A stretch of 64,000 nucleotides of DNA from Tabrizicola aquatica (GCF_002900975.1 NZ_PJON01000005.1:232858-296857); one strand, 5' to 3'; shown: positions 50,299 to 60,110, numbered from the stretch's first letter. Numbers and translations: made by a program. Notes: generated by a model not told the origin, from the sequence alone.

Positions 50299-52575
50299 TC
50301 AACTGCCCGCCGTCTGCGCCACCGCCCGGTCAAAGCGGCGCGCGGCAAGGTCCTTGGGGTCGATCCAGTATTCCAGCACGCCGCAGTCGCAGAACATCAT
50401 CCCCGGGCCGTAATCGCTGTCGAGGCACAAGAGCCGCACGCCCTGCCCAGCTGTGGAGTTGGTCTTGCGCTGCGCCGGGCCAAGCATCAGGTGCTGCGAA
50501 TGGCGTGGTGAGGGCACAAGCGAAGTTGCATGCATCTCGAACACCACCGGCGGCAGGGCGCGCAGCAGGCCCGGGTCCGTCACGGCGGCGCGCGCAAGGT
50601 CCAGCGTCGCAGCCGACACGGCCTGCTGGACCGCCCGGCACTGGTCTGGCGCCGTGTCAGGCAGGCCGGTCAGCCATTGCAGAAGGCGCCCAGATGTTTC
50701 GGCCGAGATCGGGGCCAGCGCGGGCGGGTCGCCCAGCGCCTTCTGCGCCTGGCCGGCGAGGTCGGCCAGGGACTTGGCCCCGGCTTCTTCCTTCTCGGCC
50801 TCGGCCCGCTTCCTGGCGCGCTTCTCCTCGGTGTCGTTCCACTTCGCCGTGATCATCGACCGGCTGCTGGCTGCGCGGCGTGCCTGCTTTTCGGCCTGCA
50901 TCTGAAGCCGCGCCACGAAGGCCCTGGCACCCGCGCCGCAGAAGGGGAAGCCGGGCGGAAGGGCTTGCGCGTCGAACACGGTGTAAGGGATCGCCTTGCC
51001 GTCTGCCGTGACGATGGTCTTGCCAAAGGCATCCTTGCGCTGGCGGCGGGGGAAGAGGTCGCCCATCCGCGACGAGGTCGCCTGCGGCGGCATGACGGCG
51101 GCAATGCTTGCTTCTTGCGCGGCGTGGGACTGTTCCAGGTAGTCGATGTTGAAGGTCTTGGGGTCGGCCTCTGTCTCGCCGCCCCAGGTCTTGACCACCA
51201 CGGGCACGACCGGCCATTTCGGATAGTGCCGTTTGCCTGGTTCGTCGGTGTAGATCGAGGGCTTGCCCCCAGAATGGTCGATTTCCGGCAGGGCATCCGG
51301 CAGGGCGCGGGGCGGGACCGATTGGCGCGATTTCGGCACATAGACCACGGCATCGTTTTCGCTAAGCCGTTCCTCGTCGAGGTCGGAGAAGAAAAGCAGA
51401 AGTCCGTCGCGCGGCAGGGGTGACGTGCCCCCCAGCGTCGGCAGATCGGCGCAATCCACCTGCGCCAGGAAGTGCAACGGCAGGCCGGTTTCGCGGTGGC
51501 GCGGCCAGTCCATGTCGGGCGGCAGGCAGGGCAGACCGCCCAGCCAGGAATTCCCGGGCGCAGCGGCCCCCGGTGGCCAGACGCGGTTCAGCAGGATGGT
51601 GTCCTGACCCGTGGCGCTGACCAGTGCTGCGACCTCATCGGGCGTCAGCGAGCCAGCCTTGCGGAAGACTTGTCGCTGCGCCTGTTCGGTTGCCCGTTCG
51701 GCAGACTGCTGGGCCTGAACCTGCGTCTCGGTCACCTGCCACGGCTGCCATTTCTTGCGGTCTGCGGCGAGCTTTGCCAACGCCCGGTAATGCGACGGGC
51801 TGAGAAGTCGCGCGACAAGTGCCTGGGTCGGCGTGCCGTGCAGTTGCGCGGTGACCGCCGCCAAGAGGCGCTGGTCGCGCAGCGGAAGCGAGCCGGGGTC
51901 TGAACCGAATGCGCGGAGGTCATGCGCGTCGGCAAGCTGCCGCCAGGCCAGGAAGGTCATTACGTCGGGATAGTTGGGGGTTTTCCAGGGCTCGTCCGGT
52001 TTGTGGGTCTTTAGCCCGAACACCACGGTCGACGCCCCCGTCAGCGACTGCGTCCGCGCCACGGCAAGCCAGCGGCCGAAAAGCACCCGGCCAATGGCGG
52101 CGCGCAGGTGCAGGATCAGGCCGCCCGGGGAAAGGCCGGGCTTGGGGGCGATCCAGGCCCGCCGCAACTCACCCGCAAAGGCGCGGTTCGCGGGGATCAG
52201 GCTGGCACCAAGCGCCTTCTCCAGCCGCTTCAGCCGCACAGGCCCATAAAACGGATTCGGATGGCGCATGGTGACGGCATTGGCCGCCCTGGCCAGCCGC
52301 TGGGCGCGGTCCTTCTGCTCTTCGGCGGTGCGGGGAACGTCAAGCGAGAGGTGTCGGATCAGCTTCTGCACGCCGCGCTTGGGCTTGTAGCGAAAGACGA
52401 TCAGGTCGCGCTGCAACTGGGGGGCAAGGAACTGGGCCAGAGCTTCAAAGGCGAAGGTCGGGATCGCCACGAGAAACACCGCAAGAAGCAGGACCATTCC
52501 GCCAGCCACCAGAAGATCGCGCTGAAACAGGACAAGGACGAAGAGGAGGGCGAAGGTGTAAATGCGGTCAATCAT
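50299..52575 (-). CDS. DUF1963 protein with N-terminal membrane anchor
   Basis: The 758-aa protein begins MIDRIYTFALLFVLVLFQRD and has two hydrophobic segments (~residues 4-45). From ~338 onward a DUF1963 core is visible: NSWLGGLPCLPPDMDWPRHR, HFLAQVDCADLP, RDGLLLFFSDL and a C-terminal MMFCDCGVLEYWIDPKDLAA. The ATG 52575 is chosen since the frame beyond it leads through the promoter of the transglycosylase. DUF1963 folds are associated with beta-sheet proteins of unclear function. Its relative is at 58527. Confidence 0.72.
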   Translation of the reverse strand: MIDRIYTFALLFVLVLFQRDLLVAGGMVLLLAVFLVAIPTFAFEALAQFLAPQLQRDLIVFRYKPKRGVQKLIRHLSLDVPRTAEEQKDRAQRLARAANAVTMRHPNPFYGPVRLKRLEKALGASLIPANRAFAGELRRAWIAPKPGLSPGGLILHLRAAIGRVLFGRWLAVARTQSLTGASTVVFGLKTHKPDEPWKTPNYPDVMTFLAWRQLADAHDLRAFGSDPGSLPLRDQRLLAAVTAQLHGTPTQALVARLLSPSHYRALAKLAADRKKWQPWQVTETQVQAQQSAERATEQAQRQVFRKAGSLTPDEVAALVSATGQDTILLNRVWPPGAAAPGNSWLGGLPCLPPDMDWPRHRETGLPLHFLAQVDCADLPTLGGTSPLPRDGLLLFFSDLDEERLSENDAVVYVPKSRQSVPPRALPDALPEIDHSGGKPSIYTDEPGKRHYPKWPVVPVVVKTWGGETEADPKTFNIDYLEQSHAAQEASIAAVMPPQATSSRMGDLFPRRQRKDAFGKTIVTADGKAIPYTVFDAQALPPGFPFCGAGARAFVARLQMQAEKQARRAASSRSMITAKWNDTEEKRARKRAEAEKEEAGAKSLADLAGQAQKALGDPPALAPISAETSGRLLQWLTGLPDTAPDQCRAVQQAVSAATLDLARAAVTDPGLLRALPPVVFEMHATSLVPSPRHSQHLMLGPAQRKTNSTAGQGVRLLCLDSDYGPGMMFCDCGVLEYWIDPKDLAARRFDRAVAQTAGS

Positions 52576-52678
52576 GGCACTGTCACTGTTGCTGTCGGCA
52601 TTCGTGTGCCGCGTGTAGCGCGGGCTTGTGGCGCAATCTTGGCCGTTGGGATAGGCTGCCGGCAACAGCAAGAAACGA

Positions 52679-53920
52679 ATGAGGCGGGCGATGGTGATGA
52701 CGCGGCGGATGGTGGCCCTGGGGGCGCTTGCGATGCTGGCGGGCTGTGTTGGCGGGGGCCGCACGGGCGGAGGCGGCGGCGGGTATCGCGCGCCGGACCC
52801 GGCCCCGCGGCCGGTGCCGAATGCGGGTTGGGATGCCTGGGTCGAGGGGTTCAAGGGGCGGGCGGTCGGGCGCGGGATTGCCCCGGCCACGGTCGATGCG
52901 GCCTTCCGCAGTGCGGGGTTCCTGCCCGAGGTGATCGAGCGCGACCGCAACCAGACCGAGTTCAAGCGGTCGCTGGAGGATTACCTGAACATCGCCGCCT
53001 CGGACGAGCGGGTCAGCCTTGGGCGTCAGAAGTTTGCCCAGTATGGCGGGACTTTGCAGGCGGTGGAAAGCCGGTATGGCGTCGAGGGCCATGTGGTCGC
53101 GGCGGTCTGGGGGCTGGAAAGCTTTTTCGGGACGAGACGCGGCAATGTGCCGGTGGTCAGCGCGCTGTCCACCCTGGCCTATGACGGGCGGCGGGGCGAG
53201 TTCTTCGAAGGCCAGCTGGTCGCGGCGCTGAAGATCCTGCAGGCGGGCGATGTCTCGGCCCAGGGCATGGTGGGCAGTTGGGCCGGGGCGATGGGGCATA
53301 CCCAGTTCATCCCGACCAGTTATCTGGCCTATGCGGTGGACTTCACTGGCGACGGGCGGCGCGATATCTGGGGCGAGGACCCGACGGATTCCCTGGCCTC
53401 GACGGCGGCCTACCTGGCGCGGTCGGGCTGGACCCGGGGCCTGCCCTGGGGGATGGAGGTCACGCTGCCCGCAGGGTTCGACCGGGGGCTTCTGGGTCGC
53501 GGCAAGGGACGCTCGGCGGCCGAGTGGCAGGGGCTGGGCGTGCGCGCGGTCGGGCCGGTGGCGCTGGCGGGTGGCTCGATCATCGACGGCGGCGGGCCGT
53601 TCTTCCTGCTGACGCAGAACTTTGCCACGATCCTGCGCTACAACAATGCGCAGAACTATGCGATCGGCGTCGGCCATCTGTCGGACCGCATCCTGGGCCG
53701 GGGGCCGGTGCAGGCGTCGTTCGGACCGGATGCCAGTGGCATGACCAAGGCCGACCGGCAGGACCTCCAGCGCCTCTTGACCGCGCGCGGGTTCGATACC
53801 GGGGGCACCGATGGCGTGATCGGGGCCAAGACCAAGGCCGCGATCAGTGCCTATCAGGCCAGCCTGGGGCTGCCGGCGACCGGCGAGCCCTCGCTGGATC
53901 TCTTGCGCCGGTTGCGCTGA
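52679..53920 (+). CDS. Lytic murein transglycosylase (MltB type) with peptidoglycan-binding domain
   Basis: A 413-aa lipoprotein: lipobox LAMLAGC with lipidated Cys23, then a Gly/Pro-rich linker. The transglycosylase core (~50-330) has the catalytic Glu in VWGLESFFGTRRGN and QFIPTSYLAYAVDFTGDGRR. The C-terminus (~345-413) is a peptidoglycan-binding domain (DLQRLLTARGFDTGGTDGVI). It cleaves peptidoglycan at the outer-membrane inner face. It begins at ATG 52679; alternative ATGs are in the following codons. Confidence 0.92.
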   Translation: MRRAMVMTRRMVALGALAMLAGCVGGGRTGGGGGGYRAPDPAPRPVPNAGWDAWVEGFKGRAVGRGIAPATVDAAFRSAGFLPEVIERDRNQTEFKRSLEDYLNIAASDERVSLGRQKFAQYGGTLQAVESRYGVEGHVVAAVWGLESFFGTRRGNVPVVSALSTLAYDGRRGEFFEGQLVAALKILQAGDVSAQGMVGSWAGAMGHTQFIPTSYLAYAVDFTGDGRRDIWGEDPTDSLASTAAYLARSGWTRGLPWGMEVTLPAGFDRGLLGRGKGRSAAEWQGLGVRAVGPVALAGGSIIDGGGPFFLLTQNFATILRYNNAQNYAIGVGHLSDRILGRGPVQASFGPDASGMTKADRQDLQRLLTARGFDTGGTDGVIGAKTKAAISAYQASLGLPATGEPSLDLLRRLR

Positions 53921-53928
53921 AGCACGGG

Positions 53929-53957
53929 CGTAGGGTGGGCGGTTTCGCCCACCTTGG
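53929..53957. repeat. GTAGGGTGGG hairpin element, copy 4
   Basis: GTAGGGTGGGCG and CGCCCACCTT frame a GTTT loop, 9 bases after the transglycosylase stop. The next gene's ribosome-binding region follows (CGAAAGGGAGGG). The copy at 57249 shares this element and its flanks. Confidence 0.8.
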
Positions 53958-53978
53958 CTTTGCGAAAGGGAGGGACCG

Positions 53979-54335
53979 ATGGCGCATCGGGTCTATGGCA
54001 TGGCCTTTGCCAAGCTTTACCCGCTTTATGTGACGAAGGTCGGGCGGAAGGGGCGCAGCCGCGAGGAACTGGACCAGGTGCTTCGCTGGCTGACCGGCTA
54101 TTCCGAGGCCGGGCTGGTCGAGGCGCTGGCCGACGGACGCGATCTGGCGGCCTTCTTCGCGCAGGCCCCGGCCCTGAACCCGGCGCGGGACCAGGTGACG
54201 GGCGTGATCTGCGGGGTGCGGATCGAGGCGATCACCGAGCCGCTGATGCGCGAGATCCGCATCCTGGACAAGCTGGTGGACGAGTTGGCCCGCGGCCGGC
54301 CGCTCTCCAAGATCCTGCGCGGCGGCGCGGGGTGA
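53979..54335 (+). CDS. DUF2200 protein
   Basis: A 118-aa protein (MAHRVYGMAFAKLYPLYVTK ... ILRGGAG) with the DUF2200 pattern: VYGMxFAxxYPLYVxKxxRKGR, LRWLTGY and RILDKLVDELARGRPLSKIL. It resembles small cytoplasmic proteins of unknown function. The start has GGGAGGG upstream, downstream of the hairpin repeat. Confidence 0.82.
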   Translation: MAHRVYGMAFAKLYPLYVTKVGRKGRSREELDQVLRWLTGYSEAGLVEALADGRDLAAFFAQAPALNPARDQVTGVICGVRIEAITEPLMREIRILDKLVDELARGRPLSKILRGGAG

Positions 54336-54453
54336 GGGGGGCAGAGCCTCCGGCGGGGATATTTGGGCCATTGTGAAATGGCAGGTCGTCGTAGGGCCTT
54401 GAAGGGTCCGGGGGCCGGGAATACTGTCCCGCCCGAAGCGGAAGGGTGACGAG

Positions 54454-55623
54454 ATGGCCGGAAAGCGCAGCATTTTCGAAGAGGTGGGCGCGGGGACCAC
54501 GGCCCCGGCCGCGCCGGTCGGCGGCGGGATCGACGCCCGGCCCAAGGGCGCGCGGCGCGGCATCCGGCTGTGGCTGGTGGCGCTGTTCCTGCTGGTGGCC
54601 ACGATGATCGCGGTGGGCGGGCTGACGCGTCTGACCGACTCGGGCCTGTCGATCACCGAATGGCGCCCTGTCACCGGCGCGCTGCCGCCGCTAAGCGCGG
54701 CCGAGTGGGAGGCCGAATTCGAGAAGTACCGCGCCATCCCGGAATACCAGTTGCAGAACAAGGGGATGAGCCTTGATGCGTTCAAGGTCATCTACTGGTG
54801 GGAATGGGGGCACCGGCAGTTGGGCCGGGTGATCGGTCTGGTCTGGGCCGTCGGGTTCCTGGGCTTTGCCGTCGCGCGGCAGATCCCGCCGGGCTGGACC
54901 GGGCGGTTGTTGCTGTTGGGTGCCCTGGGGGGCGCGCAGGGGGCGATCGGGTGGTGGATGGTTTCGTCCGGTCTTTCGGGCGAAAGGCTGGATGTGGCGA
55001 GCTATCGGTTGGCCACGCATCTGGGGCTGGCCTTCGTGATCCTGGGCTTCCTGGGCTGGTATGTCTTTCTGCTCGGGCGGTCCGAGGCCGAATTGATGAC
55101 CGCGCGTCGCGGGCGTGAGGCGAAGCTCTTCGGCCTCTCGACCGGGTTGATGCATTTCACCTTCCTGCAGATTGTCCTTGGCGCGCTGGTGGCGGGGATC
55201 GACGCGGGGCGGGCCTTTCCGACCTGGCCGGACATGAACGGCCAGTTCTTCCCGGCCGATGCGTTCTATGTGCCTGACGGGCAGGGCGGCAGCCTGCCGG
55301 TCTGGCATGCCTTCTTTGAAAACCCCGGTCTGGTGCAGTTCATCCACCGGATGTCGGGCTATCTCTTGTTGGCGTTCGGGATCGTGGTCTGGCTGCGGGG
55401 GCGCAAGTCCAGCTACCAGGCGACGCAGGCGGCGTTCCACCAGGTGATGGCGATGCTGGTGGTGCAGATGGTCCTGGGGATCGCGACGGTCCTGACCGTG
55501 GCGCATGTCCATGTCGCGATCACCCACCAGATCGGCGCGGTGATCCTTTGGGTGCTGATCCTGCGGGCCCGGCACCTGTCGCAATATCCCCTGGCGGGGT
55601 CGATCCGGAAAGGCACGGCATGA
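54454..55623 (+). CDS. ctaA: Heme A synthase (COX15/CtaA)
   Basis: A 389-aa inner-membrane enzyme that oxidises heme O to heme A for cytochrome aa3. It shows VGGLTRLTDSGLSITEWRP near residue 55 and several helices with heme-ligating histidines (WWEWGHRQLGRVIGL, RLATHLGLAF, FIHRMSGYLL, VAHVHVAITHQIGA). Length fits the alphaproteobacterial COX15 group. The carboxypeptidase ATG overlaps its stop. Confidence 0.95.
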   Translation: MAGKRSIFEEVGAGTTAPAAPVGGGIDARPKGARRGIRLWLVALFLLVATMIAVGGLTRLTDSGLSITEWRPVTGALPPLSAAEWEAEFEKYRAIPEYQLQNKGMSLDAFKVIYWWEWGHRQLGRVIGLVWAVGFLGFAVARQIPPGWTGRLLLLGALGGAQGAIGWWMVSSGLSGERLDVASYRLATHLGLAFVILGFLGWYVFLLGRSEAELMTARRGREAKLFGLSTGLMHFTFLQIVLGALVAGIDAGRAFPTWPDMNGQFFPADAFYVPDGQGGSLPVWHAFFENPGLVQFIHRMSGYLLLAFGIVVWLRGRKSSYQATQAAFHQVMAMLVVQMVLGIATVLTVAHVHVAITHQIGAVILWVLILRARHLSQYPLAGSIRKGTA

Positions 55624-57089
55624 GCGCGTTTGATGATCTGATGGCGTTCCAGCGCCAGACCGAGGCTTTGGCGCAGGTCGCCGGCCGGCTGGGTTGGGAC
55701 CAGGAGACGGTGATGCCCGAGGGCAGCGCCGGCCAGCGGGCCGAGGAGATCGGCGCGCTGGAAGGCGTGCTGCACGCGCGGCGGACGGATGCCCGGCTGG
55801 CTGGGTGGCTGGCCGAGGCGGTGGCGCCCGATGCGGTGGGCGAGGCGCAGTTGCGGCAGATCCGGCGGTCCTACGCGCGGACGATGAAGGTTCCGGCGAA
55901 GCTGGCCGAAGAGATCGCGACGACCGTCTCGCTGGCGCAGGGCGTCTGGGCGGACTGCCGGTCGCGCGAGGATGTGGCGGGGTTCCTGCCGACGCTGCGC
56001 CGCGTGGTGGAGCTGAAACGGGCCGAGGGTGCGGCTTTGGCGGCGGGGGGCGATCCCTACGACGCGCTGGTCGACGACTATGAGCCGGGGATGACCGGGG
56101 CGGCCATCGCGGCGATGTTCGATGCGATGCGGCCGCGGTTGGTGGCGCTGCGGGGACGCGTGCTGGGGGCAGAGGCCCCGCGTGGCATCGTCGGGACCTT
56201 CGGGCAGGACGACCAGATGGCGCTGAGCCGGGAGCTTGCGACGGTCTTCGGCTATGACTGGAGCCGGGGGCGGGTGGACCTGGCGGTGCATCCATTCTCG
56301 TCCGGCAGCGGCCATGACGTGCGGATCACGACGCGGGTTTCGGAGACGGACCCGTTCAACTGCTTTTACTCGACGATCCACGAGGTCGGGCATGCCGCCT
56401 ATGAGCAGGGGATCGACCCGGCCTACGCGCTGACCCCGATCGGGCAGGGCGTTTCGATGGGGGTGCATGAGAGCCAGAGCCGGTCTTATGAGAACCAGCT
56501 TGGGCGGTCTCGGGCCTTCACCGGGTGGCTGTTCGGGCGGATGCAGCAGGTGTTCGGCGACTTCGGGATCGCGGATGGGGATGCGTTCTACAAGGCGGTC
56601 AACCGGGTGCATCCGGGGTACATCCGGACCGAGGCGGATGAGGTCCACTACAACCTGCATGTGATGATGCGGTTCGATCTGGAGCGGGCGCTGATCCGGG
56701 GTGAGTTGCAGGTGGACGATCTGGAAGCCGCCTGGAACGACCGCTTCCGGGCGGACTTCGGGGTGGCGGTGGATCGGCCGTCGAACGGGATGCTGCAGGA
56801 TGTCCACTGGTCCTGCGGACTCTTCGGGTACTTCCCGACCTACACGCTGGGGAACGTCTACGCGGGCTGCCTGGTAAAGGCGCTGCGGGCGGAGATTCCG
56901 GGGCTGGACGGGATGATGGCCCAGGGCGACGTCAGCGCGGCGACGGGGTGGCTGCGCGAGCGGCTGCAGCGGCATGGGGGCCTTCATGAGCCCCGCGATA
57001 CCGTGCGGCGGGCCTGCGGGTTCGAGCCGTCGGAGGGGCCGCTGCTGGACTATCTGGAGGCCAAGTTCGGCGAGATCTACGGGGTGTAG
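55620..57089 (+). CDS. M32 carboxypeptidase
   Basis: A 489-aa zinc metallopeptidase of the M32 (Taq carboxypeptidase) family. The HEXXH motif is in STIHEVGHAAYEQG (~residue 255), with the third ligand in VHESQSRSYENQLG. It begins MSAFDDLMAFQRQTEALAQV, and the WDQETVMPEGSAGQRAEEI segment is typical. It removes C-terminal residues from peptides. Its ATG overlaps the ctaA stop. Confidence 0.93.
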   Translation: MSAFDDLMAFQRQTEALAQVAGRLGWDQETVMPEGSAGQRAEEIGALEGVLHARRTDARLAGWLAEAVAPDAVGEAQLRQIRRSYARTMKVPAKLAEEIATTVSLAQGVWADCRSREDVAGFLPTLRRVVELKRAEGAALAAGGDPYDALVDDYEPGMTGAAIAAMFDAMRPRLVALRGRVLGAEAPRGIVGTFGQDDQMALSRELATVFGYDWSRGRVDLAVHPFSSGSGHDVRITTRVSETDPFNCFYSTIHEVGHAAYEQGIDPAYALTPIGQGVSMGVHESQSRSYENQLGRSRAFTGWLFGRMQQVFGDFGIADGDAFYKAVNRVHPGYIRTEADEVHYNLHVMMRFDLERALIRGELQVDDLEAAWNDRFRADFGVAVDRPSNGMLQDVHWSCGLFGYFPTYTLGNVYAGCLVKALRAEIPGLDGMMAQGDVSAATGWLRERLQRHGGLHEPRDTVRRACGFEPSEGPLLDYLEAKFGEIYGV

Positions 57090-57248
57090 GGCACCTGTGT
57101 CCACAGTGGACTAGGGCGGTAAACGCTTTGAGAACAAGGGCTTGATTGCGGGCGTTAAGGGTTTCGCAAGATTTGTCGCGGCGGCTTTTGCGCGACGGTC
57201 AGGACTGCGGCGGCAGGCATGGGGCGCGGGGGCCTGACAAGGCACGGG

Positions 57249-57278
57249 CGTAGGGTGGGCGGTTTCGCCCACCTTGCG
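57249..57278. repeat. GTAGGGTGGG hairpin element, copy 5
   Basis: The same element as at 53929, including GCACGGGC before and a CGAAAGGG site after it, 12 bases ahead of the GTG of the MFS gene. The shared part spans about 50 bases. Confidence 0.82.
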
Positions 57279-57297
57279 AATACGAAAGGGGCGCGGC

Positions 57298-58494
57298 GTG
57301 GCAGAGAAGGGCGGGGCGGCGGTCTGGCTGCTCGCGGTGGGGCAGACGGTGGTCTATGCCGGGTCCTACTATGCCTTCCCGGCGCTGCTGCCGGACCTGG
57401 AGGCGGCGACCGGCTGGTCCAAGGCGACGCTGGCGCTGGGGCCGTCGCTGGCCTTTCTGATCATGGCAAGCCTGACGGTGGTCACCGGCCGGCTGGTCGA
57501 CCGGGGCCTTGGCGGCGAGATGCTGGTCTGGGGGCCGGTGCTGGCGGCGCTGGGGGTGCTTGGGATGGCGCTGGCGCCCTCGCCGCTGGTCTGGTGTGTG
57601 GCATGGGGTCTGGTGGGTGTTGCGCAGGCCGGCTGTCTTTATGAGACCTGTTTCGCCTTTCTGACGCGCCGGTTGGGCCAGGGCGCGCGGGCGGCAATCA
57701 CCCGGGTCACGCTGGTCGCGGGCTTTGCCGGCACCTTGGCCTTTCCCCTGGGCCATGCGGTGGGCGAGGCGTTCGGCGGGCAGGGCGGGATGCTGGTCTT
57801 TGTCGGCGTCACGCTGCTGGCGGTGCCCTGCAACTGGTGGGCGGTGCGGTCGCTGCGCCGGCGCGAGCGGGCGGGGGCCGCGCCCGCGCCGACGCCGCCC
57901 GGCGTCTTGCAGGTGGCGCTGCGGCGGCCGGCGTTCTGGGGGCTGGTCGCCTGCTTCGGGCTGGTCTGGCTGAACCACGGCATTCTGATCACCTATGTGC
58001 TGGAGCTGTTCGCCGACCGGGGCGCGGGCGCGGGGATGGCGGCGCTGGCGGCGGCTTGCATCGGGCCCGCGCAGGTGTCGGGCCGGCTGCTGTTCATGCT
58101 GGGCGAGGCGCGGGTCGGCAACGGGCGGGCCACGCTGATCGCGCTGGGCGGGGTGGTGGTGGCCAGTGCGGTCCTGTGGCTGGCCGGACTGGCCCCGGTG
58201 CTGGTCTTTGGCTTTGCGCTGGCGCAGGGCGCGGGGGCGGGGCTGATGTCGATCCTGCGCCCGGTGCTGATCGCCGAGATCCTGGGGCGTGAGGGGTTTG
58301 GCGCGATCTCGGGCGCGGTGGCGATCTCTCCCATCCTGGCCAGTGCGGCGGCCCCGGCGCTGGGGGCGCTGCTGCTGACGGCGGGCGGGCCGGTCCTGGT
58401 CTATGCCGGGTGCCTTGCGATGGCTGTGGCTGGCTGGGCGATTGCGGCGGTCCTGTTGCGCGGGCGACTGGACCGGGGTGGACCCGTTGCCTAA
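57298..58494 (+). CDS. MFS transporter
   Basis: The 398-aa protein has about 12 hydrophobic helices with a central Pro/Ala loop (AGAAPAPTPPG, ~residue 200). Features like SYYAFPALLPDLEAATGWSK and FLTRRLGQGARAAITRVTLV fit the oxalate/formate-antiporter-like branch of MFS. Substrate unknown. The start GTG 57298 is supported by GAAAGGGGCG; the longer frame to 57274 would begin within the hairpin flank. Confidence 0.8.
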   Translation: MAEKGGAAVWLLAVGQTVVYAGSYYAFPALLPDLEAATGWSKATLALGPSLAFLIMASLTVVTGRLVDRGLGGEMLVWGPVLAALGVLGMALAPSPLVWCVAWGLVGVAQAGCLYETCFAFLTRRLGQGARAAITRVTLVAGFAGTLAFPLGHAVGEAFGGQGGMLVFVGVTLLAVPCNWWAVRSLRRRERAGAAPAPTPPGVLQVALRRPAFWGLVACFGLVWLNHGILITYVLELFADRGAGAGMAALAAACIGPAQVSGRLLFMLGEARVGNGRATLIALGGVVVASAVLWLAGLAPVLVFGFALAQGAGAGLMSILRPVLIAEILGREGFGAISGAVAISPILASAAAPALGALLLTAGGPVLVYAGCLAMAVAGWAIAAVLLRGRLDRGGPVA

Positions 58495-58526
58495 TCTTGC
58501 GCCGTCTGGTGCAAGGAGTTGTTGCG

Positions 58527-60044
58527 ATGAGTTTTCTGAAGGATCTGTTCGGTGCGGGCGGCGGGGCCGAGACGCAGTCGGTGATCCTGTTGCGTCAGGT
58601 GCCGATCCGGTATGACGAACCCGCGCGGTCCTGGCTGGGCGGCTTGCCGCAAATGCCGGAGGATGTCGCCTGGCCGCGAACCGAAGCCGGCGCGCCCTTG
58701 CAATTCGTCGCTCAGGTCTGTTGCGCCGATCTGCCAAAGGGAATGTGGGGCGGGATCGGGCCGCGTGAGGGGTGGCTGCTCTTGTTCGTCGACTGCTATT
58801 CGATGGAGGAGGAGAACGAGGGCGGCAATGTGCAGGTGCTGCATCTGCGCGATAGGGGGCCAGAGCGCGAGCCGCCCGAGGATATGGGCACCTATCGCAA
58901 CGCGATGGTCGATCGGGTGGACTCCTCGCGCCCGGTGATCCGCCCTGGTCTGCCCAAGATGTGGCGGCGCTGGCCGGTGGATGCAATCGTGCAGGACGTG
59001 CCCCCGCCCGAAGAGCATGACGGCGAGACGGTCTGGGCGCCGCGCCCGGTGGATGCCGAAACCCTGTATGGGGCACCGGCGCAGAGGGGCTTTCTGCGTC
59101 TGACTGTGGCCGATGGGGCGCGGCCGCTGACCTGGCGCGGGGTGCTGCAGTTTCTGGACGGGCTTGTCGATGCCATGGACACCGATCTGCGCGCGGCGAA
59201 GAAGGGCGAGGTGACGCCGCTGGTGGTCGAGCCGGGTTTCGTCGCCGGGGTGATGGCGAAGGCGCGCGGCAGGCTGGCCGAGGTGCAGAAGCAGTTGGCG
59301 GACAGCGAGGCGCAGCTGGAGGTCCGGCGGGCCGAAGCCCCGCCTGATCTGGCTGCGATCGAGGCACGGTTTCAGGGCGCGTTCCAGCGGCTGCGTGCGC
59401 AGATCGCCGATTATGAGCGCAACCTGGCGGAGCTTGCGCCCTATTCCGGCTTTGGCCGGGACGTGATGTTCGCTGCCGAGGTGACCGAGACGTGGCAGGC
59501 GCATCGCGCCTGGGTGCTGGCGCAGGCGCGGCTGGTGGCCGAGCTGCGGGCCGAGGTCTTGGGCCAGGACCTGGACGCCGCCCTGCCGCAGGCGGATTGG
59601 GAGGCGATCCGGGCGCGGCTGACGGCGGCGCGGACGATCAACTGGTATGTGGACACCCGCGGCCAGACCGCCTCGCGGGTCGAGACCGACCTCCTTAGCC
59701 GCCATCCGAAGGCGCTGGAATTCGCGCTGCGCGAGGATGTGCTGGACCTTTACGCGCGCGATGCCAAGGGCCGCGACATGATCCCGCCCGCGTTGCTGGC
59801 CGAGCTGGAACCGATGCTGCGCAGCATCGGCTGCGGGCAGGCACCGCACCGGATGGGCGGGCCGCACGACGTGATCCAGGAGCCGGACATTCCGAGCCAG
59901 ATGAGGATGTTGTTCCAGATCTACTCGGACTATCCGATGGGCTGGATGTGGGCGGATGTGGGGGCGCTGTTCGTTCATATCAGTGCGCGCGACCTGAAGG
60001 CCGGGCGGTTCGACGCCATCGAGGCGCGGATGGACGGGGGCTGA
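58527..60044 (+). CDS. DUF1963 protein
   Basis: The 505-aa protein begins MSFLKDLFGAGGGAETQSV, then a DUF1963 core: SWLGGLPQMPEDVAWPRTEA, LQFVAQVCCADLPKGMWGG and GWLLLFVDCYSME. A helical coil follows (~245-330, LAEVQKQLADSEAQLEVRRA). The C-terminus is MWADVGALFVHISARDLKAG, similar to the end of the protein at 50299. ATG 58527 has AAGGAG upstream. No signal peptide. Function unknown. Confidence 0.78.
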   Translation: MSFLKDLFGAGGGAETQSVILLRQVPIRYDEPARSWLGGLPQMPEDVAWPRTEAGAPLQFVAQVCCADLPKGMWGGIGPREGWLLLFVDCYSMEEENEGGNVQVLHLRDRGPEREPPEDMGTYRNAMVDRVDSSRPVIRPGLPKMWRRWPVDAIVQDVPPPEEHDGETVWAPRPVDAETLYGAPAQRGFLRLTVADGARPLTWRGVLQFLDGLVDAMDTDLRAAKKGEVTPLVVEPGFVAGVMAKARGRLAEVQKQLADSEAQLEVRRAEAPPDLAAIEARFQGAFQRLRAQIADYERNLAELAPYSGFGRDVMFAAEVTETWQAHRAWVLAQARLVAELRAEVLGQDLDAALPQADWEAIRARLTAARTINWYVDTRGQTASRVETDLLSRHPKALEFALREDVLDLYARDAKGRDMIPPALLAELEPMLRSIGCGQAPHRMGGPHDVIQEPDIPSQMRMLFQIYSDYPMGWMWADVGALFVHISARDLKAGRFDAIEARMDGG

Positions 60045-60110
60045 CGGCCTTGGCCGTTGCATCCCCTGGGCGCTTCGCGGCAGGGTGGTGGCGCAGCAGG
60101 GGGCGGGCGG

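Noticed and set aside
57199..59367. 722-aa minus-strand frame over the MFS and DUF1963 genes
   Set aside because: Arg/Pro-rich antisense shadow across two real genes.
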